Assembly (NCBI RefSeq): GCF_007097245.1
Contig: NZ_VJZT01000008.1
Location: forward strand, 1-64,000
Reading direction: 5' to 3'
DNA length: 64,000 nucleotides
Source of the DNA: Flavobacterium restrictum
GTDB lineage: Bacteria > Bacteroidota > Bacteroidia > Flavobacteriales > Flavobacteriaceae
Shown here: positions 8,503 to 18,205 of the stretch, piece after piece
Numbering within the stretch: the first letter of the stretch is position 1
Layout: the number at the start of each line of letters is the position of its first letter
Program-made: the position numbers and the translations under genes
The notes under the pieces: model-generated
The model's input: the letters and a program-made list of their open reading frames with translations, nothing else
What the model was told of the DNA's origin: nothing
The model's database searches: none

Positions 8503-9585
8503 ATGGAACAAAATATATTTCGTGTCAAGGTCGTATTAGTAAATGTAATCTGTTTATTAACAACTCTTTTCGTTTCTTCCCAAACCACTCTGCCACCCAC
8601 TTGGATCGGACCAACTCCTGGCGAAATAACAATTGACGGTCAAAATGATCAAATAAACACAGAATTTGCAACAAAAATAAATCTTGCTTTCCAGTTGCTT
8701 GAAAAAAATAGAGTCCCTAATGGATTACTCAAAGATTATGCTTTTGAGTTTGCAGAACTTTCGGCATATAACGGTGTAGTTACAGACACAAATTATGTAA
8801 CACCTGTAGCCCTAAAAACAATATATAATACATTAATGATGTCTAGGATTCATGCAAACGCAAGCCAATTTATTACTCCACAAGATTATGAACAGCGTTG
8901 GTTAAATAACAGAACAGCTACTGTTATTACTTTAAGTGGCTTACTTTTTAATTATTCTCAATTCAAGACAAATGCTACAACAACTGGGAAATTAGATATT
9001 GTAAATAACCAATATAAAGATAAATACACTAATGGAATTTGGCAGAATCCATATGACAGTAAATTAGCATTTGCTATAGCACCTAGTGTACGAACATATA
9101 AAGGATACAATTTTTCTGTAAGATTCCCACAAAATTTGTGGATTACAAATACAACTCAAACCATACAATCATTACAAATAGATACCGATGATGGATTAGG
9201 ATTTAGAAATATAACCTTTGGGCAAAATATTGCTGTGGCTTACACCAATACAGGAATTAAACATTGGCTTTATAGAATGATTTTAAGTGATGGAAAAATA
9301 TTAAATAGCCATTCTAAAATATTTGTTGAAGAAGGAGTGCTTACATCAGGGCAACCTACCGCCACTAATCCTGTTTATGGGAGGGTTGACATTACTGCAA
9401 CAACAGCATTTGAAGGCAGTTATGGTTCTGCTAAAGTGGAAATTGATTATGCTTCAGCTGACCATAAAATAAGAAAACCACTAATAGTTGCAGAAGGTTT
9501 TGATCCAGGGGTTATGATTGCTCCTGAGGAAGAATACGGTTTTACTAGTATTAAAGATTTTAAAAAATACAATTTTGGAATCTAA
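8503..9585 (+). pseudogene. N-terminal part of a frameshifted T9SS-secreted alpha/beta hydrolase
   Basis: 360 codons from ATG 8503. The signal peptide ends around VSSQTTLPP (residues 24-32). A helical region (about 40-140) and a beta-rich region (about 190-320) follow, leading into KPLIVAEGFDPG (about 326-337), the first strand of the hydrolase fold, after which the frame stops in YNFGI. The reading frame plainly continues in the next frame with SNSVQLKSIL...YDIIYVDWNNG, the second strand of the same domain. One extra base (or two missing) near the runs at 9550-9575 explains it. Either the gene is broken or the assembly has an error; a programmed shift is unlikely because no slippery site with a downstream structure stands out. 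Confidence 0.7.
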
Positions 9586-11773
9586 TAGTGTACAACTAAA
9601 ATCCATACTTACAGATATAAACACCAAACAATATGATATCATTTATGTAGATTGGAACAATGGGGTAGATTACATTCAAAAAAATGCTTATGTCTTACAG
9701 GAAGTCATAAAATGGGTAAATGAGCAAAAAATAATTAGTGGCAGTATCACTCCCAATGTCGTTTGGGGACAGAGTATGGGAGGACTTATTGCTCGCTATG
9801 CCTTAAAAAATATGGAGGATTCAGGTATTCCACATCAGACTAATCTCTATATAAGTCATGATGCTCCACAACAAGGAGCAAACATCCCTATGGGGTATCA
9901 ATATTTTAGCCGTCATGCTTTACATCAATATGTACAAGCGCCATTAGCTTTTTTGGGAGGAGAAATTATTTTGCCATTATTTACTGATGGAGTTACTCCA
10001 CTAGATTATTTAATGTTACAAAATACACCCGCAGCTCGACAAATGCTTATTAATTATATAGACGTAGACTATTCTATAAACAATACAAAACACAACTCTT
10101 GGCAAACTGAGCTAAAAACAAAAGGGTATCCTAGTATTCGAAAAATTGCTATAAGTAATGGAAATCATTGTGCAATTCCACAAAACGCAACTGCGGGTTC
10201 ACAATTACTATCTTTTGATGGAAACTATAGTACTGGTTGGTTAACAGATATGGTTCTAACTATTTTCCCGGGTGTAAATGAAACAATATTTAAAACATTA
10301 GCTGTTTTTACAAATGAACCTGAATTTTTAATAGGTATTCTTCCTGGAGGTAATAAATTAAAGTTAGATTTTAAGGTAAATTCTTTGCCAAATTCTAGTA
10401 TTAATCAGTTGTATAAGGGGAAAATTACTTACACTAAAAAACTATTATGGGTACTTCCTATTAATGTTACTATTACTGATAAGAGCATAAATTCACCTTC
10501 GAATACCTTGCCTTTTGATTATTATCCTGGTGGGGCGTTTGATACTGGTATACGAAATTCAAGTTCTGCAACCGGAACAAATTTTTGGCAACAAGCATTA
10601 GTAAAGTATAAAATGAGTATAGCAACAGAGCCAACTTTCTCGTTTGTTCCTTCTACAAGTGCATTAGACATCAGTAAAGGAAATATAATTCTGATTGATG
10701 GAGATTATTTAATGAAATATAATTCACAAACACCTCCTGTTACACCAAAAGATAGTCCTTTTCAGAATTTCACTACTTCATTTCAAAATTCATTCGTTGT
10801 AGCACAAGATAATTATTCTAGCACAAATGAACATCATATATATCTAAATAATAAAAATGCAGATTGGTTAGCAAAAGAAATAGACAACATGCCCAATAAC
10901 AATCAAATTTTTAACTGTTCTTATTTCTGTTCTGGGAATACCCCTATTTCGATAACAGGAAACACAAGCATAAACAACTCTATATCTGGATGTGGCAGTA
11001 GTATCTATTCCATCCCAAATGTTGTCGATATTTATCGTTGGACAGTTACCGAAAATTCAAATTATGTAACACTCACTGGCGACACAACAAATACAGCTAC
11101 CTTAACGGCAGTTTCAGGCTTTAGCGGAAACAGCACTTTATCTCTAACTTATGGTTCTGAAATCTGTGGGTATGCAACAATCACAAAAAGAATTTGGATA
11201 GGACAACCTACATTCAATGTTCAAAAAGTTATTGACAGCTGTGGTGCTTATCGTTTCACAACACTGACAATTACAAACACAGACACTTCACATACGTATG
11301 ATTATTCATTTTTTGATTTACCAACAGGAGTAACTTATAGTAGCACATCCTATAATACTTTTCTGTTCAAAATAGCAAACACTTATACCCAAAATTATTT
11401 TACTTATGGTGTCAAAGCTATTTTAGGTTGCTCAAGTAGTTCTTATCATAATTACACTACACTTGGAAGTTGCCCAACAACTACGAGTACGTTACGAACT
11501 GCCACAACTACAGATACCACCACCATATATGATGTCTATCCAAATCCTACAAGTGATATTTTGAATATTTCATTAATAGATGAAAGCAATGCTCCTGTAA
11601 CAACTTCAAAAATTACAGCAACATTATATGATTTGAATGGCAAAGAAAAACAAAGTGCTACAGTCAATAACAATATTGCATCTCTAAATGTTAACCATCT
11701 CAAAAAAGGAATATATGTATTAAAAATAAATATTGATGGGCAAATAGAAACTCATCAGGTAATTATAGAATAG
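9518..11773 (+). pseudogene. C-terminal part of the frameshifted T9SS-secreted alpha/beta hydrolase (lipase/esterase-like)
   Basis: 751-codon frame whose first 20 or so codons are spurious; real similarity starts near 9575. The hydrolase core shows the nucleophile elbow GQSMGG (S86 of this frame) and then ISHDAPQQGAN. The order of elements resembles PGAP1/DUF676-type lipases. A PKD/Ig-like segment follows (about 495-570), and the last 80 residues carry a T9SS type A sorting domain (VYPNPTSDILNIS ... LKKGIYVLKINIDG), so the protein would be exported across the outer membrane and cleaved. It overlaps the 8503-9585 frame in another phase and is its natural continuation. The substrate cannot be deduced. 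araA follows after 35 nt with no visible promoter of its own. Confidence 0.7.
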
Positions 11774-11808
11774 AAAAATAATAGAAGTAAACAATAAAAC
11801 AAAAAACA

Positions 11809-13323
11809 ATGATAGATATCTCTCAAAAAGAAATTTGGTTTGTAGTAGGAAGCCAAGAATTGTACGGCGAAGAAACACTGCGTAAAGTAGCCGAGCATTC
11901 GCAAATAATAGCCAAAGGGTTAGACGCTTCATCACACATTCCTGTAAAATTAGTATACAAAGATGTCGTAAAATCGCCTGCGCAAATTACCAATGTGTGT
12001 TTAGAAGCCAATTCTAATAAAAACTGTATTGGTATCATCGCTTGGATGCATACGTTCTCTCCAGCCAAAATGTGGATTGGTGGTTTGAGTATTCTAAAAA
12101 AACCGTTGTGTCACTTACATACGCAGTTCAATGCCGAAATTCCATGGGCTTCTATGGATATGGATTTTATGAATTTGAATCAATCGGCGCACGGAGATAG
12201 AGAGTTTGGTTTTATCATGTCTAGAATGCGCAAAAAACGCAAAGTAGTAGTAGGGCATTGGGAGGACGAACGCGTACAAAAAAAATTAGGCATTTGGTCC
12301 AGAGTTGTTTTAGGTTGGAATGAGTTTCAAAACCTAAAAGTAGCCCGATTTGGAGACAACATGCGTGAAGTTGCTGTAACCGAAGGAGATAAAGTCGAAG
12401 CCCAAATCCGTTTTGGTTTTTCGGTAAATGGTTTCGACTCTTCGGATATCACTAAAAAAATTGATGCCGTTTCAGTTGCCGATACGAATGCTTTGGTAAG
12501 CGTTTATGAAGCCTCGTACACATTGGCTCCAGCCTTACAAGAAGGAGGCGAAAAGAGAGCGTCATTGCTAGAAGCTGCCCGAATAGAATTGGGTTTAAGA
12601 GCATTCCTTGAAGAAGGTGGTTTTGGTGCTTTTACGGATACTTTTGAAAATTTAGGATCTCTAAAACAATTGCCAGGAATTGCTGTACAACGCCTTATGG
12701 CCGATGGATACGGTTTTGGTGGTGAAGGCGACTGGAAAACAGCGGCTTTAGTCCGTGCGATGAAAGTCATGAATGTAGGACTCGAGAACCAAGGCGGAAC
12801 TTCTTTCATGGAAGATTACACCTATCATTTCACGCCTCAAAAATCATACGTTTTGGGCTCTCACATGCTGGAAATTTGTTCTTCTATTGCCGATGCAAAA
12901 CCGTCTTGCGAAGTACATCCGTTAGGCATTGGTGGAAAAGAAGATCCTGTTCGTTTGGTTTTTAATGTCGCGGCAGGAAATGCCATCAACGCATCATTAG
13001 TGGATATGGGGAACCGTTTTAGACTCATTGTAAACGAAGTAGAAGCCGTAAAACCAATGGCTGATTTGCCTAAACTTCCTGTAGCCCGTGTGTTATGGGA
13101 TTGCAAACCAGACCTAGATATTGCTGCAACAACTTGGATATTAGCGGGTGGCGCACACCACACTGTTTACAGCCAAGTCATTACTACTGAATATATGGAA
13201 GATTTTGCCGATATTGCAGGTATCGAATTACTTGTTATTGATGAAAAAACAACCCTTAGAGATTTTAAAGACAAAATCAATGCTAACGAAGCGTATTTTC
13301 ATTTGTTCCAAAACGGTTTATAA
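11809..13323 (+). CDS. araA: L-arabinose isomerase
   Basis: 504 residues, close to the 500 of E. coli AraA. Metal-binding and catalytic positions are present: E306 (GGEGDWK), E335 ([10 protein letters not shown]), H352 (GSHMLE) and H450/H451 (GGAHHTVYS). N-terminal [15 protein letters not shown] is diagnostic. It interconverts L-arabinose and L-ribulose in the cytoplasm with Mn2+, the first step of the pathway completed by araB and araD upstream. It is separated from araD by the secreted-protein genes at 7273-11773, and the 35-nt gap before it holds no -7 element I can see. Expression may rely on read-through from the araB promoter. Confidence 0.96.
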   Translation: MIDISQKEIWFVVGSQELYGEETLRKVAEHSQIIAKGLDASSHIPVKLVYKDVVKSPAQITNVCLEANSNKNCIGIIAWMHTFSPAKMWIGGLSILKKPLCHLHTQFNAEIPWASMDMDFMNLNQSAHGDREFGFIMSRMRKKRKVVVGHWEDERVQKKLGIWSRVVLGWNEFQNLKVARFGDNMREVAVTEGDKVEAQIRFGFSVNGFDSSDITKKIDAVSVADTNALVSVYEASYTLAPALQEGGEKRASLLEAARIELGLRAFLEEGGFGAFTDTFENLGSLKQLPGIAVQRLMADGYGFGGEGDWKTAALVRAMKVMNVGLENQGGTSFMEDYTYHFTPQKSYVLGSHMLEICSSIADAKPSCEVHPLGIGGKEDPVRLVFNVAAGNAINASLVDMGNRFRLIVNEVEAVKPMADLPKLPVARVLWDCKPDLDIAATTWILAGGAHHTVYSQVITTEYMEDFADIAGIELLVIDEKTTLRDFKDKINANEAYFHLFQNGL

Positions 13324-13431
13324 AAGAGTGAAGAGTGCGTAGTGAAAATCGTAAACAGAGTTCAGCTTATATATTTTTGCAATAACTTTTGACTTTATGA
13401 CTTTAACAATAACTAAAAAAATAACTAAATT

Positions 13432-14619
13432 ATGAATGTAATAAAACGTTGTATTTATGGGATTTCCATTATGAGTTTGACCAGTATGAATGTGCAATGC
13501 AAAAGCGATAAAAAAACAGAAACACCTGCTACAACTCTGGAAGCCAAGGCTACCGATTCGGTTTCTATTGCAAAAACTCCTTATGGCAAAACGGCCAAAG
13601 GCGAACAAGTGGATCGTTTTACCTTGAAAAATCACCACGGAATGGAGGTCAACATCCTTACTTACGGCGGTATTATTGCTTCGCTAAAAGTGCCTAACAA
13701 AGCCGGTGTTTCGGAGGAAGTGGTTATTGGTTTCAATTCGTTGGAACAATACACGAAGGCAAATCCCTATTTTGGAGCCCTTATTGGACGGTATGGTAAC
13801 CGAATTGCAAAGGGCAAATTTACATTAGACGGAAAAGAATATTCATTAGCAATCAACAATGCTCCCAATGCGCTGCATGGCGGACCAGAAGGTTTTCACA
13901 GAGTAATTTGGACTGCCGAGGAAGCCAAAGGTGGCAATGCTGCTTCCTTAAAATTGAAATATGTGAGCAAAGACATGGAAGAAGGTTATCCCGGAAACCT
14001 AACCGTTTTTGTGACCTACACGCTCAACAAGAACAATACTTTGGACGTGCAATATGAAGCTACAACCGACAAAAAAACGGTGGTAAACTTAACACAACAT
14101 TCGTATTTTAACTTGTCAGCTGATTTTACAAAGCCAATTTTGGATCATGAAGTTACTATTGATGCCGACAAATTAATTCCTGTAGATGCCACTTTGATTC
14201 CTACAGGTCAATTAACGGATGTAACCAATACGCCTTTTGATTTTAGAAAAGCCAAAAAAGTAGGAACTGCCATCGAGGCCAATGATGATCAGTTAAAAAA
14301 AGGATTGGGTTACGACCACTGCTGGGTTTTGAACAACCAAGGCAAAGGAGACCGTTTTGCTGCCTCGGCGTATGATGCGGGAAGCGGACGTTTACTAGAA
14401 GTGTATACGGATCAACCCGGAATTCAATTTTACACTGGAAATTTCCTTGACGGAACACTCCCAATGCGAACTGGCGGAACGTATGCACACCGAACCGGTT
14501 TTTGTTTAGAAACACAACATTACCCCGATTCTCCCAATCAAAAAGCGTTTCCAACAACGGTTTTGAATCCTGGAGAAAACTATAAAACAAAAACTACATT
14601 TAAATTCTCTGTGAAATAA
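13432..14619 (+). CDS. galM: aldose 1-epimerase (mutarotase), exported
   Basis: 395 residues of the GalM family. N-terminal residues 1-23 are a hydrophobic export signal ending in VQC; the cysteine could be lipidated, although Q at -1 is a poor lipobox. Catalytic residues: H149 (NALHGG), general acid H223 (LTQHSYFNL) and general base E360 (CLETQHYPDSPN); N123-R124 (YGNRIAKG) are also conserved. It equilibrates alpha and beta anomers of aldoses such as L-arabinose or galactose. It is last in the arabinose run, 108 nt after araA, and is followed by a strong terminator. A periplasmic or membrane location fits anomer conversion of sugars released by the GH127 and GH51 enzymes. Confidence 0.9.
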   Translation: MNVIKRCIYGISIMSLTSMNVQCKSDKKTETPATTLEAKATDSVSIAKTPYGKTAKGEQVDRFTLKNHHGMEVNILTYGGIIASLKVPNKAGVSEEVVIGFNSLEQYTKANPYFGALIGRYGNRIAKGKFTLDGKEYSLAINNAPNALHGGPEGFHRVIWTAEEAKGGNAASLKLKYVSKDMEEGYPGNLTVFVTYTLNKNNTLDVQYEATTDKKTVVNLTQHSYFNLSADFTKPILDHEVTIDADKLIPVDATLIPTGQLTDVTNTPFDFRKAKKVGTAIEANDDQLKKGLGYDHCWVLNNQGKGDRFAASAYDAGSGRLLEVYTDQPGIQFYTGNFLDGTLPMRTGGTYAHRTGFCLETQHYPDSPNQKAFPTTVLNPGENYKTKTTFKFSVK

Positions 14620-14708
14620 TTAAAAAAAACAACTAACTATTATAGATTAGTTTTTCTACCCATAAATAAGATGATTGGTTATTGTTTGTAATTATGGAAT
14701 TAGTTAGT

Positions 14709-14740
14709 AACCCCGAAAATTGTATTTTCGGGGTTTTTTT
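14709..14740 (+). terminator. intrinsic terminator after galM
   Basis: Perfect 12-bp stem (AACCCCGAAAAT / ATTTTCGGGGTT) with a TGT loop, running into a T tract. Ends the arabinose operon. Confidence 0.92.
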
Positions 14741-14768
14741 TGTTTAAAGGATTGATATAGTTTCTTTT

Positions 14769-15153
14769 TTATGTTACTGAAATTGTGTTTTCATTAGTAT
14801 CGATACAAAATTTTGTTCCTTCTAAAAAATCAAGACCAAGAAGTCCGTTGTAATCAGAAAAAATTCCGTGAGCAATAAAATCATAAACTTGAATTTCAAA
14901 TTTCTGTTTTTCAATTCCTAATGACGTGAAACTATCAATTTCAAAAACTTCGGTTTCTATAATTCCGTTAGCAGTTTCTATTTCGACCGATACTATCCTT
15001 TAAATCGTGACCAAGTAAATACAATGCGTTACTATCAATTGTTGTATTTGTTGCTCCTGTATCAAGAATCATTTTTAATTCATACTTTTTGTCAATCTCA
15101 ATGTTTACCAATATTAATCCACTTTCGAGTTCTCTTTTAAATTTGTAAATCAT
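14769..15153 (-). pseudogene. retropepsin-like aspartic protease, frameshifted
   Basis: From the ATG at 15153 the frame reads 61 codons, including MILDTGATNTTID (the DTGA active-site motif, with TNTTID after it), then stops in GRNRNC. The homologous continuation is in another frame: VEIETANGIIETEVFEIDSF...HGIFSDYNGLLGLDFLEG..., ending at a TAA at 14769-14771. Together they would give a protein of about 127 residues, normal for small clan AA retropepsin-like proteins. The break lies near 14985-14995. It overlaps the upstream gene by 4 nt (ATGA), so the pair was a coupled two-gene unit. Either an inactivated gene or a sequence error. Confidence 0.7.
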
Positions 15154-15410
15154 TTTTTTGTGATTCGATTAAAAATTCCAGTAATTTTACGAGTTGGTCT
15201 AAATGTACCAGTATAAATCAATGTTATCTTGTCAAAATTTGATGTTTTATCTCGTCCAATATAACAAACTTCTTTTTTGTCTTTGCTATGGTACAATGGA
15301 ATTCCTGATATTACATCAAGTTTACTTTCGTCCATATTTGGATTGCCAAGCAAAACCCACTCATCTGGATATAGACTCTTAATTTCAGATATGTTTATTA
15401 ATTGTGTCAT
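15150..15410 (-). CDS. hypothetical protein, partner of the retropepsin-like gene
   Basis: 86 residues starting MTQLINISEIKSLYPDEWVLLGNP. No signal peptide or membrane segment. The segment EWVLLGNPNMDESKLDVISGIPLYHSKDKKEV is typical of small soluble proteins that precede retropepsin-like genes in Bacteroidota and cyanobacteria; from memory they have no known function. It is translationally coupled to the downstream frameshifted protease gene. A probable -7 element on the minus strand (CAAATTTA at 15433-15440 on the plus strand) lies 23 nt upstream. Confidence 0.65.
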   Translation of the reverse strand: MTQLINISEIKSLYPDEWVLLGNPNMDESKLDVISGIPLYHSKDKKEVCYIGRDKTSNFDKITLIYTGTFRPTRKITGIFNRITKK

Positions 15411-15432
15411 TTTAATTGGATTTAATAATACT

Positions 15433-15440
15433 CAAATTTA
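15433..15440 (-). promoter_or_regulatory. probable -7 element for the 15410-14769 minus-strand unit
   Basis: Minus-strand sequence TAAATTTG matches TAnnTTTG, 23 nt before the start codon at 15410. The -33 element is unclear. Confidence 0.4.
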
Positions 15441-15682
15441 CAATTTATTTTAATTTAATCGAATTCAAATTTTAGATATTATATGACTTGAATTCTCTGT
15501 ATTACGGGTTATTTTTGCCAACAATTGAACCTGGCTCAGATTAAAGTTTATCAACAGACTACCAATTGAATTTTGTCAGGTAATAAATATAGGGTAAATT
15601 AGCGTTTAAACTAGAAACAAATCGAACAAGAACTTCGTTATTCAAGTGTTTTTATCTTGCATGCCTGTATATAATTTATTAA

Positions 15683-15991
15683 ATGATGGACATAGAAAAT
15701 ATAATATCGGGAGTTATTAAACGTGGTCAATTAAGAAGAATACAAGTTGTTTTACACAAAAACTGGAACGTAGAAAACAGATTTATAAATCGAAATTGGA
15801 AGGAAGAAATAGACTATATAAAAAAAGGGAGAGGTGGATTATTACCAATTACTATTTCCGTTGCGTTTATTAATGAAGATTGTAATATCGAAACTACAAA
15901 AGACAACATCATAAAAACAAAACAAATCATTGAAAACACCCTGAAATTTCAGCTACTAAAACACAATTACAACTTATCAAAACCAAGATAA
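15683..15991 (+). CDS. hypothetical small protein
   Basis: 102 residues, basic, no signal peptide. It contains a tryptophan- and arginine-rich stretch (VLHKNWNVENRFINRNW) and a C-terminal Lys-rich tail. I do not recognise a family. It stands alone between two minus-strand units. A genuine gene is plausible because nothing lies on the opposite strand here and base composition resembles the coding neighbours, but no RBS or clear promoter supports it. Confidence 0.4.
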   Translation: MMDIENIISGVIKRGQLRRIQVVLHKNWNVENRFINRNWKEEIDYIKKGRGGLLPITISVAFINEDCNIETTKDNIIKTKQIIENTLKFQLLKHNYNLSKPR

Positions 15992-16055
15992 TAATCCATA
16001 GTTTTAAAAGTAATTTAGTCTAAAATTATTCTTTGGGAAGTTTCAATTTCTAATC

Positions 16056-16091
16056 AAAAAAAAACTCGAAAGCACAAACTAACGAGGTTTT
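16056..16091 (-). terminator. weak terminator downstream of GH97
   Basis: On the minus strand AACCTCG...CGAGTT forms a short stem (one bulged base) followed by nine T. It lies 25 nt past the GH97 stop codon. Confidence 0.42.
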
Positions 16092-16116
16092 TAATCAGTT
16101 AAAATCTTTCTACAAA

Positions 16117-18036
16117 TTAAATTTTCACGACAAATCCGTCATGTGGTTTTAGGGTCACTTTTAGTTTGGTGTTTTTTGAAACAGTAAGTTGTTGCCATCC
16201 TTTTTCGTTTTCGGAAATGAGGAATCCTTTGGAATTGGTTACAAATGACAAATCAATTTCGATTTCTTTGGGAGTGTTTTCGCCATTGATTCCTACGATG
16301 TGCCAAACGTTGTCTTTTTTTCGTGCCATAATAATATACTTTCCAGGATAACCGTCAATGAATTTAGAATCGTCCCAATTGGTTGGAATGTCTTTGAGAT
16401 AATCGACAACGTATTGTGGCATTTTGGCCATTCCTTCGGGGATTTCGGCAATGTGTTGCACACCCGATAGGAATAAAACGGGTAAGGCAAGCTCAAAAGC
16501 TGGCGTGGTTTTACGAGTGATATTTGGGATTGAATCGAGTACCATTGGGGTAAAATCCATTGGGTCAAAAACATTTCGGGCAAAGGGTAACATCGCACAA
16601 TGGGAAGGGGCTAAATCCGCAATGTCTTGAAAAAAGGTTATGTACTCGTATCCTTTTACGGCTTCGGTGGAAACTAAATTGGGATAGGTACGTTGCCAAC
16701 CTCTTGGTAATGTAGCACCGTGGAAATTTACCATCAATTTATGAGTTGCGGCATCGACCAACATGTCGTGGTAATACCCAATCATGGATTGTCCGTCGCC
16801 ACCAAAAAAATCAACTTTGACGCCTGCAATTCCCATTTCGGTGAGTTTTGAGAATTCCCTATCTCTATCGGCATGGGTTATCAATTTGCTCTTTGGATGG
16901 TACTCGGTACTGTTCCAAGAACCTGATGAATTGTACCAAACCAGTAGTTTTACGTTTTTCCCTTTGGCGTAAGCGGCCAAGTCTTTCATTTTATCATATC
17001 CAATTCGGGTGTCCCAATCGGCATCGACCAAGCAATACGGCCAATTCATATTGGCAGCATAATCGATGAATTTATGGGTAGTTTCATAGTTTACCGACTC
17101 ATCTTTTAGCAAAACCCAACTCCAAGAGGACAGTCCGCTTTTTATAAAAGAAGTATCCATAGGAATTGCAGGCGTGGCAAGATCGGTTCCCAAGGTACTC
17201 TCGGTGATGGTTTTTAAGGAGCCTACAGTGATGATGCGCCATGGGGTGAACCAAGGCAAAGTAGATTCTGGATTCAAGGCACCGTTAGGAAAAACCTCTT
17301 CTTTTTGAGGAAAAGTAACTTGCATGGCTTTTGAAACGTCATTATAAACCAGTCGGCTGCCGCAATAATTCCTGGGTAATCCAACCTCCGAAACCAAAAG
17401 CCACGTGTCATTGGTATGGAACAAAGCGGGATAAACCCAGCCTTCGCCAATAGCGGGCTTCGTGTTTACGGGAACACCCATAGCGTAATGCTCTTCATAG
17501 GACGGGTTGGTTTCTTTCCATCCTGTTTTGGCTTTAGACATGGGTTGCAACCACGCTTTGGCGGAAGCATCAAAATTATAACTGGTTTTTTCTAGGATAA
17601 TTTTCTTGATTTCGGGAGATGTTTCTGGAAAATGATACCGAAATCCTATGCCGTCATTCGAAATTTGAAAAATGATATTCATTGCTTTCCCTTGACTATT
17701 TTTTAGACTTACAGTATATTGATTGGCTTGGTAGCCAATGTTTTTGCGTTTGCCTTGTAGCATGGCATAATTGTCGGTTATTGGTTTTGCTTTTGAAACG
17801 GCAACTATTTTTAAATTAGTATAAAAATTGCCGTCTTCGCGAATGATTCCAAGTTCCGAAGCATTGACTACGAGTTTGTCGTTGTAAAATACTTTGTAAT
17901 TTGGGCTCTTTTTGGCGTTCAAATAGAATGCAACTTTTATGGTTTTATCAGCGTTAACAAAGGAATAATTGGTGGGTTTTCCAGCAAATAAATGCAATGA
18001 AACGACCAATAAAAAGAGGTTACATAATTTTTTCAT
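16117..18036 (-). CDS. GH97 retaining glycosidase (alpha-galactosidase / beta-L-arabinopyranosidase type)
   Basis: 639 residues, signal peptide ending near LFAGK. Three-part GH97 layout: N-terminal beta sandwich (about 22-270), barrel (about 290-560) and C-terminal beta domain. The catalytic set is the retaining one: D409 (GVKVDFFGGDG) as nucleophile and E464 (KGYEYI) as acid/base. Their 55-residue spacing equals D415/E470 of the Bacteroides retaining alpha-galactosidase BtGal97b. The SusB-type base pair is missing: the position that carries HEAVRPTG in inverting enzymes reads HGATLPRG. Characterised members of this branch cleave alpha-galactosides and beta-L-arabinopyranosides. The arabinose-type palindrome lies directly upstream, over the likely transcription start, so I favour a role in releasing L-arabinopyranose or galactose during arabinan/arabinogalactan use, not starch. 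Confidence 0.85.
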   Translation of the reverse strand: MKKLCNLFLLVVSLHLFAGKPTNYSFVNADKTIKVAFYLNAKKSPNYKVFYNDKLVVNASELGIIREDGNFYTNLKIVAVSKAKPITDNYAMLQGKRKNIGYQANQYTVSLKNSQGKAMNIIFQISNDGIGFRYHFPETSPEIKKIILEKTSYNFDASAKAWLQPMSKAKTGWKETNPSYEEHYAMGVPVNTKPAIGEGWVYPALFHTNDTWLLVSEVGLPRNYCGSRLVYNDVSKAMQVTFPQKEEVFPNGALNPESTLPWFTPWRIITVGSLKTITESTLGTDLATPAIPMDTSFIKSGLSSWSWVLLKDESVNYETTHKFIDYAANMNWPYCLVDADWDTRIGYDKMKDLAAYAKGKNVKLLVWYNSSGSWNSTEYHPKSKLITHADRDREFSKLTEMGIAGVKVDFFGGDGQSMIGYYHDMLVDAATHKLMVNFHGATLPRGWQRTYPNLVSTEAVKGYEYITFFQDIADLAPSHCAMLPFARNVFDPMDFTPMVLDSIPNITRKTTPAFELALPVLFLSGVQHIAEIPEGMAKMPQYVVDYLKDIPTNWDDSKFIDGYPGKYIIMARKKDNVWHIVGINGENTPKEIEIDLSFVTNSKGFLISENEKGWQQLTVSKNTKLKVTLKPHDGFVVKI

Positions 18037-18039
18037 AGT

Positions 18040-18060
18040 TAAGTGTTTATTTTACACTTA
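18040..18060. promoter_or_regulatory. arabinose-type operator upstream of GH97
   Basis: TAAGTGT-N7-ACACTTA, half-sites identical to the araB operator at 4767-4787. It sits between the minus-strand -7 element (18069-18076) and the GH97 ATG (18036), overlapping the expected transcription start: a repressor position. Confidence 0.72.
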
Positions 18061-18068
18061 CAATAATA

Positions 18069-18076
18069 CAAAAATA
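18069..18076 (-). promoter_or_regulatory. GH97 promoter -7 element
   Basis: Minus-strand TATTTTTG matches TAnnTTTG, 32 nt before the GH97 start codon. Confidence 0.55.
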
Positions 18077-18151
18077 AAAGCAGATACATTAAGTTTACTA
18101 CAAAATATAATATAACTGCAATCCAGCTTGATTTTTTGTTTAAAAAATAAA

Positions 18152-18185
18152 AAAGCAGCAGTAAACGATTGCCTACTGCTGCTTT
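18152..18185 (-). terminator. terminator of the first sus operon
   Basis: Perfect 12-bp stem (AAAGCAGCAGTA / TACTGCTGCTTT) with a 10-nt loop and a T-rich tail on the minus strand, 20 nt beyond the amylase stop codon. Confidence 0.88.
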
Positions 18186-18205
18186 GTATTGGAGAAAATA
18201 AAAAA

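Noticed and set aside
9540-9580. Programmed ribosomal frameshift in the hydrolase gene
   Set aside because: No slippery heptamer with a downstream stem-loop or pseudoknot stands out; a plain indel is simpler.
16117-18036. Calling this GH97 a SusB alpha-glucosidase because it is next to a starch locus
   Set aside because: It lacks the SusB base residues and has the retaining Asp nucleophile; the complete SusB set is in the other GH97 at 53343-55523.
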